Below, in pieces: positions 41,284 to 50,368 of a stretch of DNA of 64,000 nucleotides. A program made the translations under genes and the position numbers. The stretch covers positions 62,001 through 126,000 of the forward strand of contig NZ_JAHTKI010000007.1 of assembly GCF_019145475.1 (NCBI RefSeq). The letters are read 5' to 3'. Origin of the DNA: Pseudomonas botevensis. GTDB lineage: Bacteria; Pseudomonadota; Gammaproteobacteria; Pseudomonadales; Pseudomonadaceae. The notes under the pieces were generated by a model that made no database searches, was not told the DNA's origin, and worked only from the letters and a program-made list of their open reading frames with translations. The first letter of the stretch is position 1. The number at the start of each line of letters is the position of its first letter.

Positions 41284-41307
41284 AAGCCCGACCTGATGGT
41301 CGGGCTT
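41284..41307. terminator. Bidirectional intrinsic terminator
   Basis: A 10-bp stem AAGCCCGACC / GGTCGGGCTT with loop TGAT. A-rich on the left (T7 tract when read on the minus strand) and TTGTTGTTT on the right, between convergent genes. Confidence 0.88.
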
Positions 41308-41326
41308 GTTGTTTCTGCGTACAGCC

Positions 41327-43246
41327 TCACTTCATCGACTGAGCAATGATCGCGGCCAGATTGAGCTGGGTGAAGGGTTTGGGCAGACGCGGCAGCTCGG
41401 CGGCGAAACCTTCCAGGCGCTCGGCATAACCGGTCGCCAGAATGATCGGCAGATCCGGCTTGAGCAGACGCACGGCGTGGGCCAGTTGCGCGCCGCTCAT
41501 CTGCGGCATGGCCATGTCGGTGATCATCAGGTCGATGACCTCCCCCTCATCGAACAACGCCAGCGCCTGGGCGCCGGACACCGCACTCACCACGCGATGA
41601 CCGAGGTCCTCGAGCAGCAACGTGGTGCTGGTCAATACCAGACTGTCATCGTCCACCACCAGCACGCTGAGACGCGGCACACACGTCGAGTCGGCGGCGG
41701 TGTTTTCAGTCCGGGCCTGTACCCTGTGATCGGCCACCGGCAGCCAGAGCTCAGCGGTGGTGCCATGGCCCTTCTCACTCTTGAGGATGAACCGGCCGCC
41801 CAACTGCTCGATGAACCCGTGCACCATCGACAACCCGAGCCCGGTGCCCTTGCCCAGGCCCTTGGTGGTGAAAAACGGGTCCATCGCCGACGCCAGGGTC
41901 GCCTCGTCCATGCCTTCACCGGTGTCGGTGAGGCTCAAGCACACATAACGCCCGGCAGCGACCGGTGAATGGGCCTGCTCCAGCACCACCTCCGGCTGGG
42001 CACTGATGATCACCCCACCGCCCTCAGGCATCGCGTCACGGGCGTTGGTCGCCAGGTTGAGCAGCGCGAGTTCCAGCTGGTTGGTGTCGGCCAACACCGC
42101 TTCGAGATCTTCCGCAAAGCGAGTTTCGATCGTGATACCGGGACCGAGCGAACTGCGCAACAGCCCGGTGATGCCCTGCACCAGTTGCGTGATATTGACC
42201 GGCTCGGTCTTGAGTTCCTGGCGGCGGGCGAACGCCAGCATGCGTTGGGTCAGGGAGACACCACGCAATGCGCCCTGGGTGGCGTTTTCCAGCAGACGGC
42301 TGACCTTCGGATCATCACCGACCCGCTTACCGAGAATTTCCAGGTTGCCCAGAATCACCGTCAGCAAATTGTTGAAGTCGTGGGCGATGCCGCCGCTGAG
42401 TTGACCGATGGCCTGCATCTTCTGCGCCTGGAACAGCGCCTCACGGGTCTTTTCCAGGGCCAACTGCGCCTGCGTGGCCTCGGTGACGTCGCGGGTGATC
42501 TTGGCAAAACCGAGCAAGGCGCCGGTTTCGCCCCGAATCGCGTCAACCACCACATGCGCCATGAACCGCGTGCCATCCTTGCGCATCCGCCAGCTCTTGT
42601 TCTCGAAACGCCCTTCGCGCACGGCGGTTTCCAGCGCCCGTTGCGGCTCGCCAGCCTCACGATCCTCCGGGGTGTAGAACATCGAGAAATGCTGGCCGAT
42701 GACCTCTTCCGGCGTGTAACCCTTGATCCGCTGCGCGCCGGGGTTCCAGTTGGTCACCCGGCCTTCGGGGCTGAGCATGTAGATCGCGTAGTCCGTCACC
42801 CCCTGCACCAGCAGGCGGAATTGCTGCTCGCTTTGCTTGAGGGTTTCTTCGGCCATCTTGCGGTCGGTGAGGTCGCGGGTGATCTTGGCGAAACCGAGCA
42901 ATTGCCCGCTCGGGCTGAAAATCGGGTCGATCACCACATGGCACCAGAAGTGCGTGCCGTCCTTGCGTACCCGCCAGCCTTCGCCCTCGAAGCGCCCCTC
43001 GCGGATCGCCGTGTCCAGCGCCCGTTGCGGCAGGCCAGCGGCGCGGTCCTCATCGGTGTAGAAGCGAGAAAAGTGTTCGCCGATGATTTCGGCTTCCTCG
43101 TAGCCCTTGAAGCGTTTGGCGCCCGAGTTCCAGCTGTTGATGATGCCCGTCGGATCGATCATGTAGATCGCGTAGTCGACCACCGCATCGATCAGAAGGC
43201 GAAAGCGCATCTCTTCAGTCGCGGAGGTCTTGTGGTTATCGGTCAT
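41327..43246 (-). CDS. Hybrid histidine kinase: PAS-PAS-HisKA-HATPase-receiver
   Basis: 639 residues from the ATG at 43246. Two closely similar PAS domains (~10-130 and ~135-255; both contain a W-Nx-GA-RxKGY and an FxRFYT/FSMFYTPEDR block) precede the DHp helix with phospho-His H289 in GGIAHDFNNLL. The ATPase has N and G boxes (NLATNARDAMPEGGG, DTGEGM, GKGTGLGLSMVHG). The receiver domain at the C-terminus has phospho-Asp D577 in ITDMAMP. No transmembrane segment, so it senses something in the cytoplasm. It starts 10 bases after the helicase gene, suggesting one operon with DNA-repair genes; there is no other response regulator nearby. Confidence 0.93.
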   Translation of the reverse strand: MTDNHKTSATEEMRFRLLIDAVVDYAIYMIDPTGIINSWNSGAKRFKGYEEAEIIGEHFSRFYTDEDRAAGLPQRALDTAIREGRFEGEGWRVRKDGTHFWCHVVIDPIFSPSGQLLGFAKITRDLTDRKMAEETLKQSEQQFRLLVQGVTDYAIYMLSPEGRVTNWNPGAQRIKGYTPEEVIGQHFSMFYTPEDREAGEPQRALETAVREGRFENKSWRMRKDGTRFMAHVVVDAIRGETGALLGFAKITRDVTEATQAQLALEKTREALFQAQKMQAIGQLSGGIAHDFNNLLTVILGNLEILGKRVGDDPKVSRLLENATQGALRGVSLTQRMLAFARRQELKTEPVNITQLVQGITGLLRSSLGPGITIETRFAEDLEAVLADTNQLELALLNLATNARDAMPEGGGVIISAQPEVVLEQAHSPVAAGRYVCLSLTDTGEGMDEATLASAMDPFFTTKGLGKGTGLGLSMVHGFIEQLGGRFILKSEKGHGTTAELWLPVADHRVQARTENTAADSTCVPRLSVLVVDDDSLVLTSTTLLLEDLGHRVVSAVSGAQALALFDEGEVIDLMITDMAMPQMSGAQLAHAVRLLKPDLPIILATGYAERLEGFAAELPRLPKPFTQLNLAAIIAQSMK

Positions 43247-43256
43247 CGGGCTTGGC

Positions 43257-45575
43257 TCAACGCAAATGTTCAATGGTGGGAGTATGCGTCAAACCGGCGG
43301 ATTGGAAAGCACCCTGTGACTGATCGAGTTGCCACCAGCGCGGCAACAGTTGCTGCACGCGGCTCTCGGCGAAGCGGTCATCGATCAGCATCACCACCCC
43401 GCGATCCTGCTGCGTGCGGATCACCCGCCCGGCGGCCTGCACCACTTTCTGCACACCGGGATACAGGTAGGTGTAGTCATATCCGGCCCCGAAAATTGCC
43501 GCCATGCGCCGTTTCATCTGCTCGTTGACCGGATTGAGCTGCGCCAGCCCCAGGGTGGCGATGAACGCGCCGATCAGCCGGGCGCCGGGCAAATCGATGC
43601 CCTCGCCGAACGCCCCACCGAGCACGGCGAAGCCGACACCCCGACTGTCAGCGGTGAACTGGTCGAGAAAGGCCTGTCGCTGCTCTTCGGCCATGCCCCG
43701 GGATTGTTGCCACAGCGGAATTTGCGGGTGGCGCTCGGCGAGCAACTGCGCCACCTGTTGCAGATAATCGAAGCTGCTGAAAAACGCCAGGTAGTTGCCC
43801 GGACGCTCGCCGAACTGGCGGGCAATCAGCTCGACGATCGGCTCCAGCGATGCTTGACGATGGTTGAACCGGGTGGAAATCCGGCTGACGACCTGCACCT
43901 GCAACTGCTCGGCGTCGAACGGTGATTCGACGTCGATCCACACTGTATCCGCCGGCGTGCCAAGCAGATCGGCGTAATAGCGGCGCGGGCTCAGGGTCGC
44001 GGAAAACAGCACGCTGCTGCGCGCGGCCGTCAGGCGCGGGCCGATCAGCGCGGCCGGCACCACGTTGCGCAGACACAGTTGCGACAGCGGCTTTTTCCGC
44101 TCCAGGTCGCGCTTGCTGATATCGAACAGGTAATGAGCGTCGAACAGTTCCGCCACCCGGCCGAACTGCAGCATCTCGAAGTAGAAGTTCTGCAGGCCGC
44201 TGTCGAGGCCTTGCGGGTGATCGTTGAGGTAATCGCCAATGCTCGCGCTACACAACGAGATGGCCGACAGCAGTTTTTCCGGGGCCTTGTCATAGGCCTG
44301 ATACGGCGCCAGTTGCGGGGCGTGCAGCGTGTTCCATTCGCGATTGACCCTTTGCAGGGCCTTTTTCAGCACGTCGGGCGCGGTTTTGCGCACGCTGTTC
44401 AACGTGCCCTGATCGAGCGTTGCGCTGTACATCTGCCGGCCACGCTCGACAAGGTTGTGCGCCTCGTCCACCAGGGTTGCGACTTTCCATTGGTTGAGCT
44501 GGGCCAGACCGAACAACAGCGCGGTGAAATCGAAGTAATAGTTATAGTCCGCAACAACCACGTCGGCCCAACGGGCCATTTCCTGGCTCAGGTAATACGG
44601 GCACACCGCATGCTGCGCGGCGACCCGGCGAATCGCCGATTGATCCAGCAATTGCAATCGACTGGCGGCCTGCCGCGCGGCGGGCAAGCGATCATAGAAT
44701 CCCTGGGCCAACGGGCAGGACTCGCCATGGCAGGCCTTGTCGGGATGCTCGCAGGCCTTGTCCCGGGCGACCATTTCCAGCACCCGCAATGGCAGGACTT
44801 CATTACGTTCGAACAGCACTTGCGCCGCGTCCAGCGCCAGTTTGCGCCCGGGGGTCTTGGCGGTGAGGAAATACACCTTGTCCAGTTGCTGCGGTGCCAG
44901 CGCCTTGAGCAGCGGAAACAGCGTGCCCAGGGTTTTGCCGATGCCGGTGGGCGCCTGGGCCATCAGGCAACGACCGGTACTGACCGCCTTGAACACTGAT
45001 TCGGCCAGATGCCGTTGGCCGGGACGAAAACCGGCATGGGGAAAGGTCAGTTGTTGCGCGGCGCTGTTGCGGGCCAGACGGTGGGCCATTTCCTGTTCGG
45101 CCCATTGCAGGAACAACAGGCACTGTCGCTCAAAAAACTCCCGCAACGCGCAAGCATCGAAGGATTCGACCAGGCAGGTTTCCTTCTCGCTGACGATATC
45201 GAAGTACACCAGCGCCAGATCGATCTGTTCGAGCTGCAACTTGCGGCACATCAGCCAGCCGTAGATTTTCGCCTGCGCCCAATGCAACTGCCGATGATTG
45301 GCCGGTTGCTTGCTCAAGTCACCGCGGTAGGTCTTGACCTCTTCCAGGCAGTTTTGCGCCGGGTCGTAGCCGTCCGCCCGGCCCTTGACCTGCAACTGGC
45401 GGAACTCGCCTTCCAGCGCCACTTCGCTCTGATAGCCTTCGCTGCGTCGCGAGGCCACGGTGCGGTGGCCGGCGATGCCTTCCAGTGCGGTCGGTGACGG
45501 CGTGAAGCGCAAGTCGAGGTCACCGCGCTTGGCCGTGAACTCGCACAACGCCCGCACCGCAATGCTGTAGCTCAA
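43257..45575 (-). CDS. XPD/DinG-like ATP-dependent DNA helicase with N-terminal PD-(D/E)xK-like domain
   Basis: 772 residues if translation starts at the TTG at 45575, which overlaps the upstream stop as TTGA with GGAG and AGGA just before it; an ATG farther upstream would lie deep within the FAN1 gene. Residues ~1-200 contain RADGYDPAQNCLEEVKTYRG, which fits a RecB/Cas4-like nuclease (D...ExK). The helicase follows: Walker A APTGIGKT, an iron-sulfur cysteine set (CEHPDKACHGESCPLA and one more), DEAH box VDEAHNL, and FSATLSPR, FSSFDY, QAAGRVIRTQ. It belongs to the superfamily 2 helicases that unwind damaged or structured DNA. It is translationally coupled to a FAN1-type nuclease, its likely partner in crosslink or fork repair. 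Confidence 0.87.
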   Translation of the reverse strand: MSYSIAVRALCEFTAKRGDLDLRFTPSPTALEGIAGHRTVASRRSEGYQSEVALEGEFRQLQVKGRADGYDPAQNCLEEVKTYRGDLSKQPANHRQLHWAQAKIYGWLMCRKLQLEQIDLALVYFDIVSEKETCLVESFDACALREFFERQCLLFLQWAEQEMAHRLARNSAAQQLTFPHAGFRPGQRHLAESVFKAVSTGRCLMAQAPTGIGKTLGTLFPLLKALAPQQLDKVYFLTAKTPGRKLALDAAQVLFERNEVLPLRVLEMVARDKACEHPDKACHGESCPLAQGFYDRLPAARQAASRLQLLDQSAIRRVAAQHAVCPYYLSQEMARWADVVVADYNYYFDFTALLFGLAQLNQWKVATLVDEAHNLVERGRQMYSATLDQGTLNSVRKTAPDVLKKALQRVNREWNTLHAPQLAPYQAYDKAPEKLLSAISLCSASIGDYLNDHPQGLDSGLQNFYFEMLQFGRVAELFDAHYLFDISKRDLERKKPLSQLCLRNVVPAALIGPRLTAARSSVLFSATLSPRRYYADLLGTPADTVWIDVESPFDAEQLQVQVVSRISTRFNHRQASLEPIVELIARQFGERPGNYLAFFSSFDYLQQVAQLLAERHPQIPLWQQSRGMAEEQRQAFLDQFTADSRGVGFAVLGGAFGEGIDLPGARLIGAFIATLGLAQLNPVNEQMKRRMAAIFGAGYDYTYLYPGVQKVVQAAGRVIRTQQDRGVVMLIDDRFAESRVQQLLPRWWQLDQSQGAFQSAGLTHTPTIEHLR

Positions 45576-47230
45576 GCGTCCTGCTCCGCCCATTGCACGT
45601 AGCACACGGCGACCGGCATCTGGTGCGCGTCGCAGAACTCCAGCCAGCGCAACTGGTTGTCCTGCAAGCGATCGCCGGGGCCTTTGACTTCGATCATCCG
45701 GTAGGTCTTGTGCTGCGGCCAGAACTGGATCAGATCCGGCATCCCGGCGCGATTGGCCTTGATATCCAGCAACAGCCGGTTGAACCAGTGTTTGAGGTGT
45801 TCGGCCGGCAGACACGCCAACGCCAGGTCCAGCAGCTCTTCATTGAGCGCCCCCCAGAACACGAACGGCGACTGCACGCCCCATTTGGCGCTGAACCGCT
45901 CGCGAATGGTCTGCGCATAACGGCCATCGTCAAGTTCGGCCAGACAGGCTTGAAACACCGCGCTGCGGCGCGAATGGAAATCTTCGTTGAGCAAATCCAC
46001 CGGCCCGCGCTGAAACGGGTGAAAGAACGCGCCCGGCAACGGCGCGAAGATCGCCGGCCAGCACAGCAGACCGAACAGCGAGTTGATCAGGCTGTTTTCC
46101 ACGTAGTGCACCGGACCGGTGTCTTCGTGCAGATGCGCCTGCACGTAATACTCCACCGAGAGCGCCGGATCGCTGCGCAACAACTGCAGATCCAGGCGCT
46201 CCACCGCTCGCGGCGCCACACGCTTGAGTGGCGGGCCGCCGAGCTTGCGTCGCAAACGTGGCAACAGCCGTTGCAGGCCCTGTTGTTCGCTGGCGCTCTC
46301 CGGCGCCTGCTCGGCCAGCGTGGCGAGTTCCAGCGCCAGGGCATATTCCGCGCAGCGCTCAAGCACGCGGATCATCCGCAGCCGCGCGCCGGGATAGGCG
46401 CAATCGCGATAAACATTCAGCGCCAGGGCGAATTCGCTGATGCGCTCGCAATACTGGCCGATCTGGAACAACAGCTTGCCGCGTCGGCGTTGCAGCCACG
46501 GGTTGTCGAAATGCAGCGCGCTGATCTGCTCGACAATCGGTTCCAGCGCCTCTCCCGCCTCGAAGCGCTGCTGGCAGTCGTGGAGGAACAGGCAGGCATC
46601 GACGTCGGCGCGGCTGCGCAAGCCCCGGGAGTCGGCGCTGAACTCGACTTTTTCGTAGGTGAAGATGCCAAGGTCGGCGAGAACGAATTCCGACCAGTCC
46701 TGATATAGATTGCCAAAGAACATCAGGCGAAAACGGTCGCACAGGTGCATCAGGGTCAGGCTGAACAATCGATCCGCCAGTTGCGGGCACCAATCGACCA
46801 GGCTGCGCGGTTCGGGGAATTGCTCGTGCAGGGTCGCCAGCCAGTCGGTTTTTCGGCCTTTGGGCTGTTCGATGAACGCACCGAAGGCGTGCAGGATCTC
46901 GGCCTTGAGCAGCACCTCGAACAGTTCGCTCATCGACAGCGTCGCGCGTTCATCCAGCCAGCCATGGGCGAGCAACGGTTGCGCCGCTCGGGCGATGTCG
47001 CCGATTTCCGGATAATTGAGTTTTCCGGCCCGAAAATGCACGCCCTTGCGCATCACCATCCGCACCAGCAGGCCCTGTGACGCCTGGGGCAAGGCCCGGA
47101 AGTCGCGGAGGAAGGCATGCTCCGTTTCGCTCATCACATCGGCATAACGAAGCTCAAGCCAGTCAAGCACTTGCCGGAAGTTGTTGAGGTAATAGAACGG
47201 GTCGTCGAGGGGGTTGGCAGTCACGGTCAT
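45572..47230 (-). CDS. FAN1-like structure-specific nuclease (VRR-NUC domain)
   Basis: 552 residues from the ATG at 47230; an in-frame TTG 7 codons earlier is possible. P. aeruginosa FAN1, an established bacterial homologue of the human interstrand-crosslink nuclease, has nearly the same length. The VRR-NUC core is near the C-terminus: GMPDLIQFWPQHK, MIEVKGPGDRLQDNQLRWL, with Asp, the Glu-Val-Lys triad and Gln. The upstream helical region (LRDFRALPQASQGLLVRMVMRKGVHFRAGKL) fits the SAP-like DNA-binding part of the family. Expected 5' flap and crosslink-unhooking activity. The operon continues into the helicase gene with a four-base overlap. Confidence 0.92.
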   Translation of the reverse strand: MTVTANPLDDPFYYLNNFRQVLDWLELRYADVMSETEHAFLRDFRALPQASQGLLVRMVMRKGVHFRAGKLNYPEIGDIARAAQPLLAHGWLDERATLSMSELFEVLLKAEILHAFGAFIEQPKGRKTDWLATLHEQFPEPRSLVDWCPQLADRLFSLTLMHLCDRFRLMFFGNLYQDWSEFVLADLGIFTYEKVEFSADSRGLRSRADVDACLFLHDCQQRFEAGEALEPIVEQISALHFDNPWLQRRRGKLLFQIGQYCERISEFALALNVYRDCAYPGARLRMIRVLERCAEYALALELATLAEQAPESASEQQGLQRLLPRLRRKLGGPPLKRVAPRAVERLDLQLLRSDPALSVEYYVQAHLHEDTGPVHYVENSLINSLFGLLCWPAIFAPLPGAFFHPFQRGPVDLLNEDFHSRRSAVFQACLAELDDGRYAQTIRERFSAKWGVQSPFVFWGALNEELLDLALACLPAEHLKHWFNRLLLDIKANRAGMPDLIQFWPQHKTYRMIEVKGPGDRLQDNQLRWLEFCDAHQMPVAVCYVQWAEQDA

Positions 47231-47424
47231 GGCAAAGGTTGCTGTGGGCAAATACTGGTTATGCGTACAGATACCAGCTCCGCCCCGCCCGGTGCAAACG
47301 GAAAAGGATCAATGGCGGCGGCAAAGCGTTTTTTTTCAGTAGTCCATCGAACTTTTACCGGCGAATTGGCACCAACCGCGTTAGAGGGCCGGCAACGGTC
47401 AAAGATCGGGAATGAGAGGTGTAT
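47231..47424. promoter_or_regulatory. Divergent intergenic region, FAN1 operon / lipoprotein
   Basis: 194 bases between divergent starts. It should hold both promoters. No LexA-type (CTG-N10-CAG) box was found on inspection. Confidence 0.4.
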
Positions 47425-47649
47425 ATGAAATTCAAGACATTGGGCCTGCCACTGGTTGTGGCCGCCCTGCTGAGCCTGGCCGGCTGCGCCACCCCGACCG
47501 TGGTGACCCTGCAGAACGGCACCCAGTATCTGACCGAAGACATGCCGAAAACCAAGACCGAGGACGGTTTCTACGAGTTCCGGGATATATCTGGCGCGAA
47601 GATCCGCGTGCGGGCCGATGAAGTGGCCACCGTGCGCAAGGAAGACTGA
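47425..47649 (+). CDS. YgdI/YgdR-family small lipoprotein
   Basis: 74 residues from the ATG at 47425 (GAGAGG upstream; a GTG two codons earlier is less likely). The signal ends in the lipobox LAGC with the lipidated cysteine at residue 21. The mature part has the family's TVVTLQNGTQYLTED beta-strand and ends RVRADEVATVRKED. These DUF903-type lipoproteins sit in the envelope with no known function. A palindromic hairpin follows. Confidence 0.9.
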   Translation: MKFKTLGLPLVVAALLSLAGCATPTVVTLQNGTQYLTEDMPKTKTEDGFYEFRDISGAKIRVRADEVATVRKED

Positions 47650-47664
47650 CGAAGGCCAGCCATC

Positions 47665-47697
47665 TTGATCGTTCCCGCTCAGCGCGGGAACGATCAA
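47665..47697. terminator. Palindromic hairpin after the small lipoprotein gene
   Basis: A perfect 14-bp stem TTGATCGTTCCCGC / GCGGGAACGATCAA with a 5-base loop. It lies between convergent genes and resembles the repeat at 37709. Confidence 0.75.
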
Positions 47698-47709
47698 CCC
47701 ACTTGAAAA

Positions 47710-48090
47710 TTAATGCGGCTGGGTCCAGCCCATGCCCGGAAGGCTGTTGTCGCAACTGAAGTATTGCCCGCCCCGCCGGGCCACTTCGCCCTGCAATCGC
47801 TGGCAACGCTCGCGATCCTGTTGGGCCATGCGATCAATACTGAGGTTACCGGTGGTTTCTGGCTGTTTGCCGTCGCCCAGGCGGATCGTCACGAACGGTT
47901 GTTCGGGTTCGATATGAAAGCGGCTTTTCTCTTCGACCGGTGGCTCTTCATCGGTGTGGGCCGGCGCCGGCAATTGATCGGTGCTGACCCCGTAACGGCT
48001 CAGAATCGAGCTGTGAGGCAGATCGGCCCAGGCATTGGCCGATAACAGCGCCAGTCCAGCGATACCGATATACCCCTTGAAACCTTTCAC
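47710..48090 (-). CDS. Uncharacterised exported protein
   Basis: 126 residues from a GTG at 48090, chosen because AGGAGA sits 7 bases before it and it begins a signal peptide (VKGFKGYIGIAGLALLSANAWA); an ATG 7 codons upstream is the alternative. The mature part is polar and Pro/Glu-rich in the middle (PAPAHTDEEPPVEEKSRFHIEPE), then RMAQQDRERCQRLQGEVARRGGQYFSCDNSLPGMGW with two cysteines that could pair. I recognise no family. It is probably periplasmic. Confidence 0.72.
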   Translation of the reverse strand: MKGFKGYIGIAGLALLSANAWADLPHSSILSRYGVSTDQLPAPAHTDEEPPVEEKSRFHIEPEQPFVTIRLGDGKQPETTGNLSIDRMAQQDRERCQRLQGEVARRGGQYFSCDNSLPGMGWTQPH

Positions 48091-48224
48091 GTTTGAATCT
48101 CCTGTACTCATTGGCGGCCTTTACATAACGAATGGGTCGTTAGTGGCTTTAGGCCGCATTTCCTGATGGTGCAGAGGTTTGAGTCAGGGAATGGCTCTCG
48201 GGTCACTTTCAGAACCGCGTTATC

Positions 48225-48276
48225 GGCAAGCCCGCTCCCACAATTACAAAATGTGAGAGCGGGCTTGCTCGCGAAG
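48225..48276. repeat. Inverted pair of REP elements
   Basis: GGCAAGCCCGCTCCCACA and its near-complement TGTGAGAGCGGGCTTGCTCGCGAA face each other with ~8 bases between. Same REP family as at 38694, placed just after the lipase gene on its 3' side. Confidence 0.85.
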
Positions 48277-48302
48277 AGGCCCTTACTGGCGCCACCTGAA
48301 CA

Positions 48303-50156
48303 TCAGGCGATGACGATCCCGTCAGCACTCAGGCTGCTCAGCGCAACCCCGACCAGGGTCACCGAATCGCCGCCGAACTTGAGCACCGTGTCCTGCCCCA
48401 CCGCCGTGGCGTGGGCGCGGAAGTCGTCGTTGGGCAGCACGCCCTGCACGCCGAGGAACACCAGTTTGTCGTTGGCCGTGTAACCCACCACCCGATCCTG
48501 ACCAAACGCGCCGTTGAACAGGAACGTATCCGCCCCGCCTCCCGACTCCATCAGGTCATTGCCGGCGCCGCCGACGAACACGTCGTTGCCCGCGCCACCG
48601 ATCAAGTGATCGTTACCGTCCAGGCCAAACAGCCAGGAGCCGCTGGCGCCAGCCTTGAGGGTGTCGACCCCGGTGGTGCCTTTGACGCTCGTTTCGTACT
48701 GGGTGACGTTGTTGCCGACCTTCAGGCCGCTGGCCGTCACGCTATGGGTCACGTCGTCCTTGAACAGGCCCCAGAGGAAACCGGGCTCCTTGGTGACGAT
48801 GCTGCCGATGTCGCGGGTGATGCTGATCCCGCCGTTGGCATCGCGGATGTACAGGTTGCCGGCGCCGTCATTGGCGAAGTCGAAGCTGTTCACCGACTTC
48901 TGCAACTCCAGGGTGTTGCTGCCCGAGCCGCCAAGCATGATGTTGTAGCCCCCGCTGTCGCGGAAGGTGTCGTTGCCGGCGCGGCCCTCCAGGTAATCGT
49001 TGCCGCTGCCGCCCTGGATCAGGTCGTTGCTGTCGCTGCCGATGATAAAGGTGCTGCCCTTGTGGGTTTCAGCGTTGCGGTTCAGGTCCTGCACCCAGGT
49101 GTTGGCCCGCGCCGGGTCCGACAGGTTCGCAACGATGATCGTCGAGTCTTTGCTGGTCAGGTCGTAAAATTTCGACTCGATTACCCGGTTCATCCCGTCG
49201 CCATAAGCGGTGGGCAGGTGCGAAATCCAGGTCGGGATGTTGACGATGGAGAATGGCAACACATTCCATGCCGTCGAGGCGTAGTGATCGTTGAAGCTGA
49301 CAATGTTGTCGGTCGTCGACTCCTTGGGCGCATCGTGGACGCCGACCGAGGCCGTGGTGAACGTCGAGCCGTCAAGGGCGCGGAATACCGGGTCGTTCTC
49401 GTAACCGACGTTGAGCACCTTGTCGGTGCTGCTCTGGGTCGGCGAGGCATAGGCGATGTAGTTGGAATCGGCGAAGAACCCGCCCCACTTGCTTCCGCTC
49501 AAGTCGGCCAGGCTGTTGACCGCCAAACCGCCGAGGCTGTGACCGCTGACCAGCACGTCCTTGCCGGTCAGCCCATTGGCCTTGGCGAAGGCCGCGACAT
49601 CGGCGAGCAGCTTGCCGAACGCTTCGCCGGCGTAATTCTTGGCGTAGTCCTTGGGGCCGAATGCCGCCAGCAGGTCGTTGATCGCGTCACCGATGGAGTC
49701 GCCGATCAGGATTTCCCTCGGGCCGCTGGTGCCGCGAAAGGCAATGCCGATTTCAGTGAGATGGCCCTGGGCGTCGTACTTGCCGAGGATTTCCACCTGG
49801 GCGCTGGTGTAGCCGGCCTTTTCGCCGAAGAAGGTCCCGCGTGCGTCAGTTTTGCCGTCGTAACCCAGTTGCGAGGCGGTGATCGGCGTCCAGCCAGCCT
49901 GTTTCACGGCGTCCAGCGCGGCTTTTTCCGAGTCGGGGTTCCAGGGAATCCCGGGAATCACCCCTTGCGAGTCGGTCCCGCCGATCAGCGCGCTGACCAG
50001 GGTTGCCGGCAGCCCGAGGCCGAAGCCGTTTTGCTGATAACCGACGGCAAAGCCGTTATCGAGGTTGTGATAGGAATACAGCGTGATCGCCATGGCGTCG
50101 CTGAACAGCGCCTTGGATTCCGTGCTGCTGAAGTTTTTGTAGTCATACACACCCAT
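48303..50156 (-). CDS. pueA: Extracellular family I.3 lipase / polyurethanase, RTX type
   Basis: 617 residues, the same length as P. chlororaphis PueA, and matching it from MGVYDYKNF to SADGIVIA. The serine nucleophile is S207 in SGHSLGG. The C-terminal half has glycine-rich Ca2+-binding nonapeptides (GGSGNDYLEGRAGND, GGAGNDVFVGGAGND) and ends in the hydrophobic secretion signal of ABC-exporter substrates; there is no N-terminal signal. It should be exported by AprDEF encoded upstream in the same locus. It hydrolyses triglycerides and polyester polyurethane in relatives. Confidence 0.95.
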   Translation of the reverse strand: MGVYDYKNFSSTESKALFSDAMAITLYSYHNLDNGFAVGYQQNGFGLGLPATLVSALIGGTDSQGVIPGIPWNPDSEKAALDAVKQAGWTPITASQLGYDGKTDARGTFFGEKAGYTSAQVEILGKYDAQGHLTEIGIAFRGTSGPREILIGDSIGDAINDLLAAFGPKDYAKNYAGEAFGKLLADVAAFAKANGLTGKDVLVSGHSLGGLAVNSLADLSGSKWGGFFADSNYIAYASPTQSSTDKVLNVGYENDPVFRALDGSTFTTASVGVHDAPKESTTDNIVSFNDHYASTAWNVLPFSIVNIPTWISHLPTAYGDGMNRVIESKFYDLTSKDSTIIVANLSDPARANTWVQDLNRNAETHKGSTFIIGSDSNDLIQGGSGNDYLEGRAGNDTFRDSGGYNIMLGGSGSNTLELQKSVNSFDFANDGAGNLYIRDANGGISITRDIGSIVTKEPGFLWGLFKDDVTHSVTASGLKVGNNVTQYETSVKGTTGVDTLKAGASGSWLFGLDGNDHLIGGAGNDVFVGGAGNDLMESGGGADTFLFNGAFGQDRVVGYTANDKLVFLGVQGVLPNDDFRAHATAVGQDTVLKFGGDSVTLVGVALSSLSADGIVIA

Positions 50157-50260
50157 TGCTGTTGCCTCTCTCTTTGTTGGAATTGTTCAGAGATAGCTCA
50201 CAACCAGGGCGCCCCACGGGGGCACCCCGGAGCATTTCGTTACTACATACACATCAAACT

Positions 50261-50350
50261 TGTGGGAGCGAGCTTGCTAGCGAAGGCGGTTCGTCAGCTA
50301 CAAAAACGTCACTGATACAGCGCCATTCGCGAACCAGCCCACTCCCACAG
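50261..50350. repeat. Inverted pair of REP elements between the two lipase genes
   Basis: TGTGGGAGCGAGCTTGCTAGCGAAGGCGG (50261-50289) opposes CATTCGCGAACCAGCCCACTCCCACA (50324-50349). REP pairs inside operons often stabilise upstream mRNA or attenuate transcription. Confidence 0.85.
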
Positions 50351-50368
50351 GTATTTCCTGCGGCGTTG

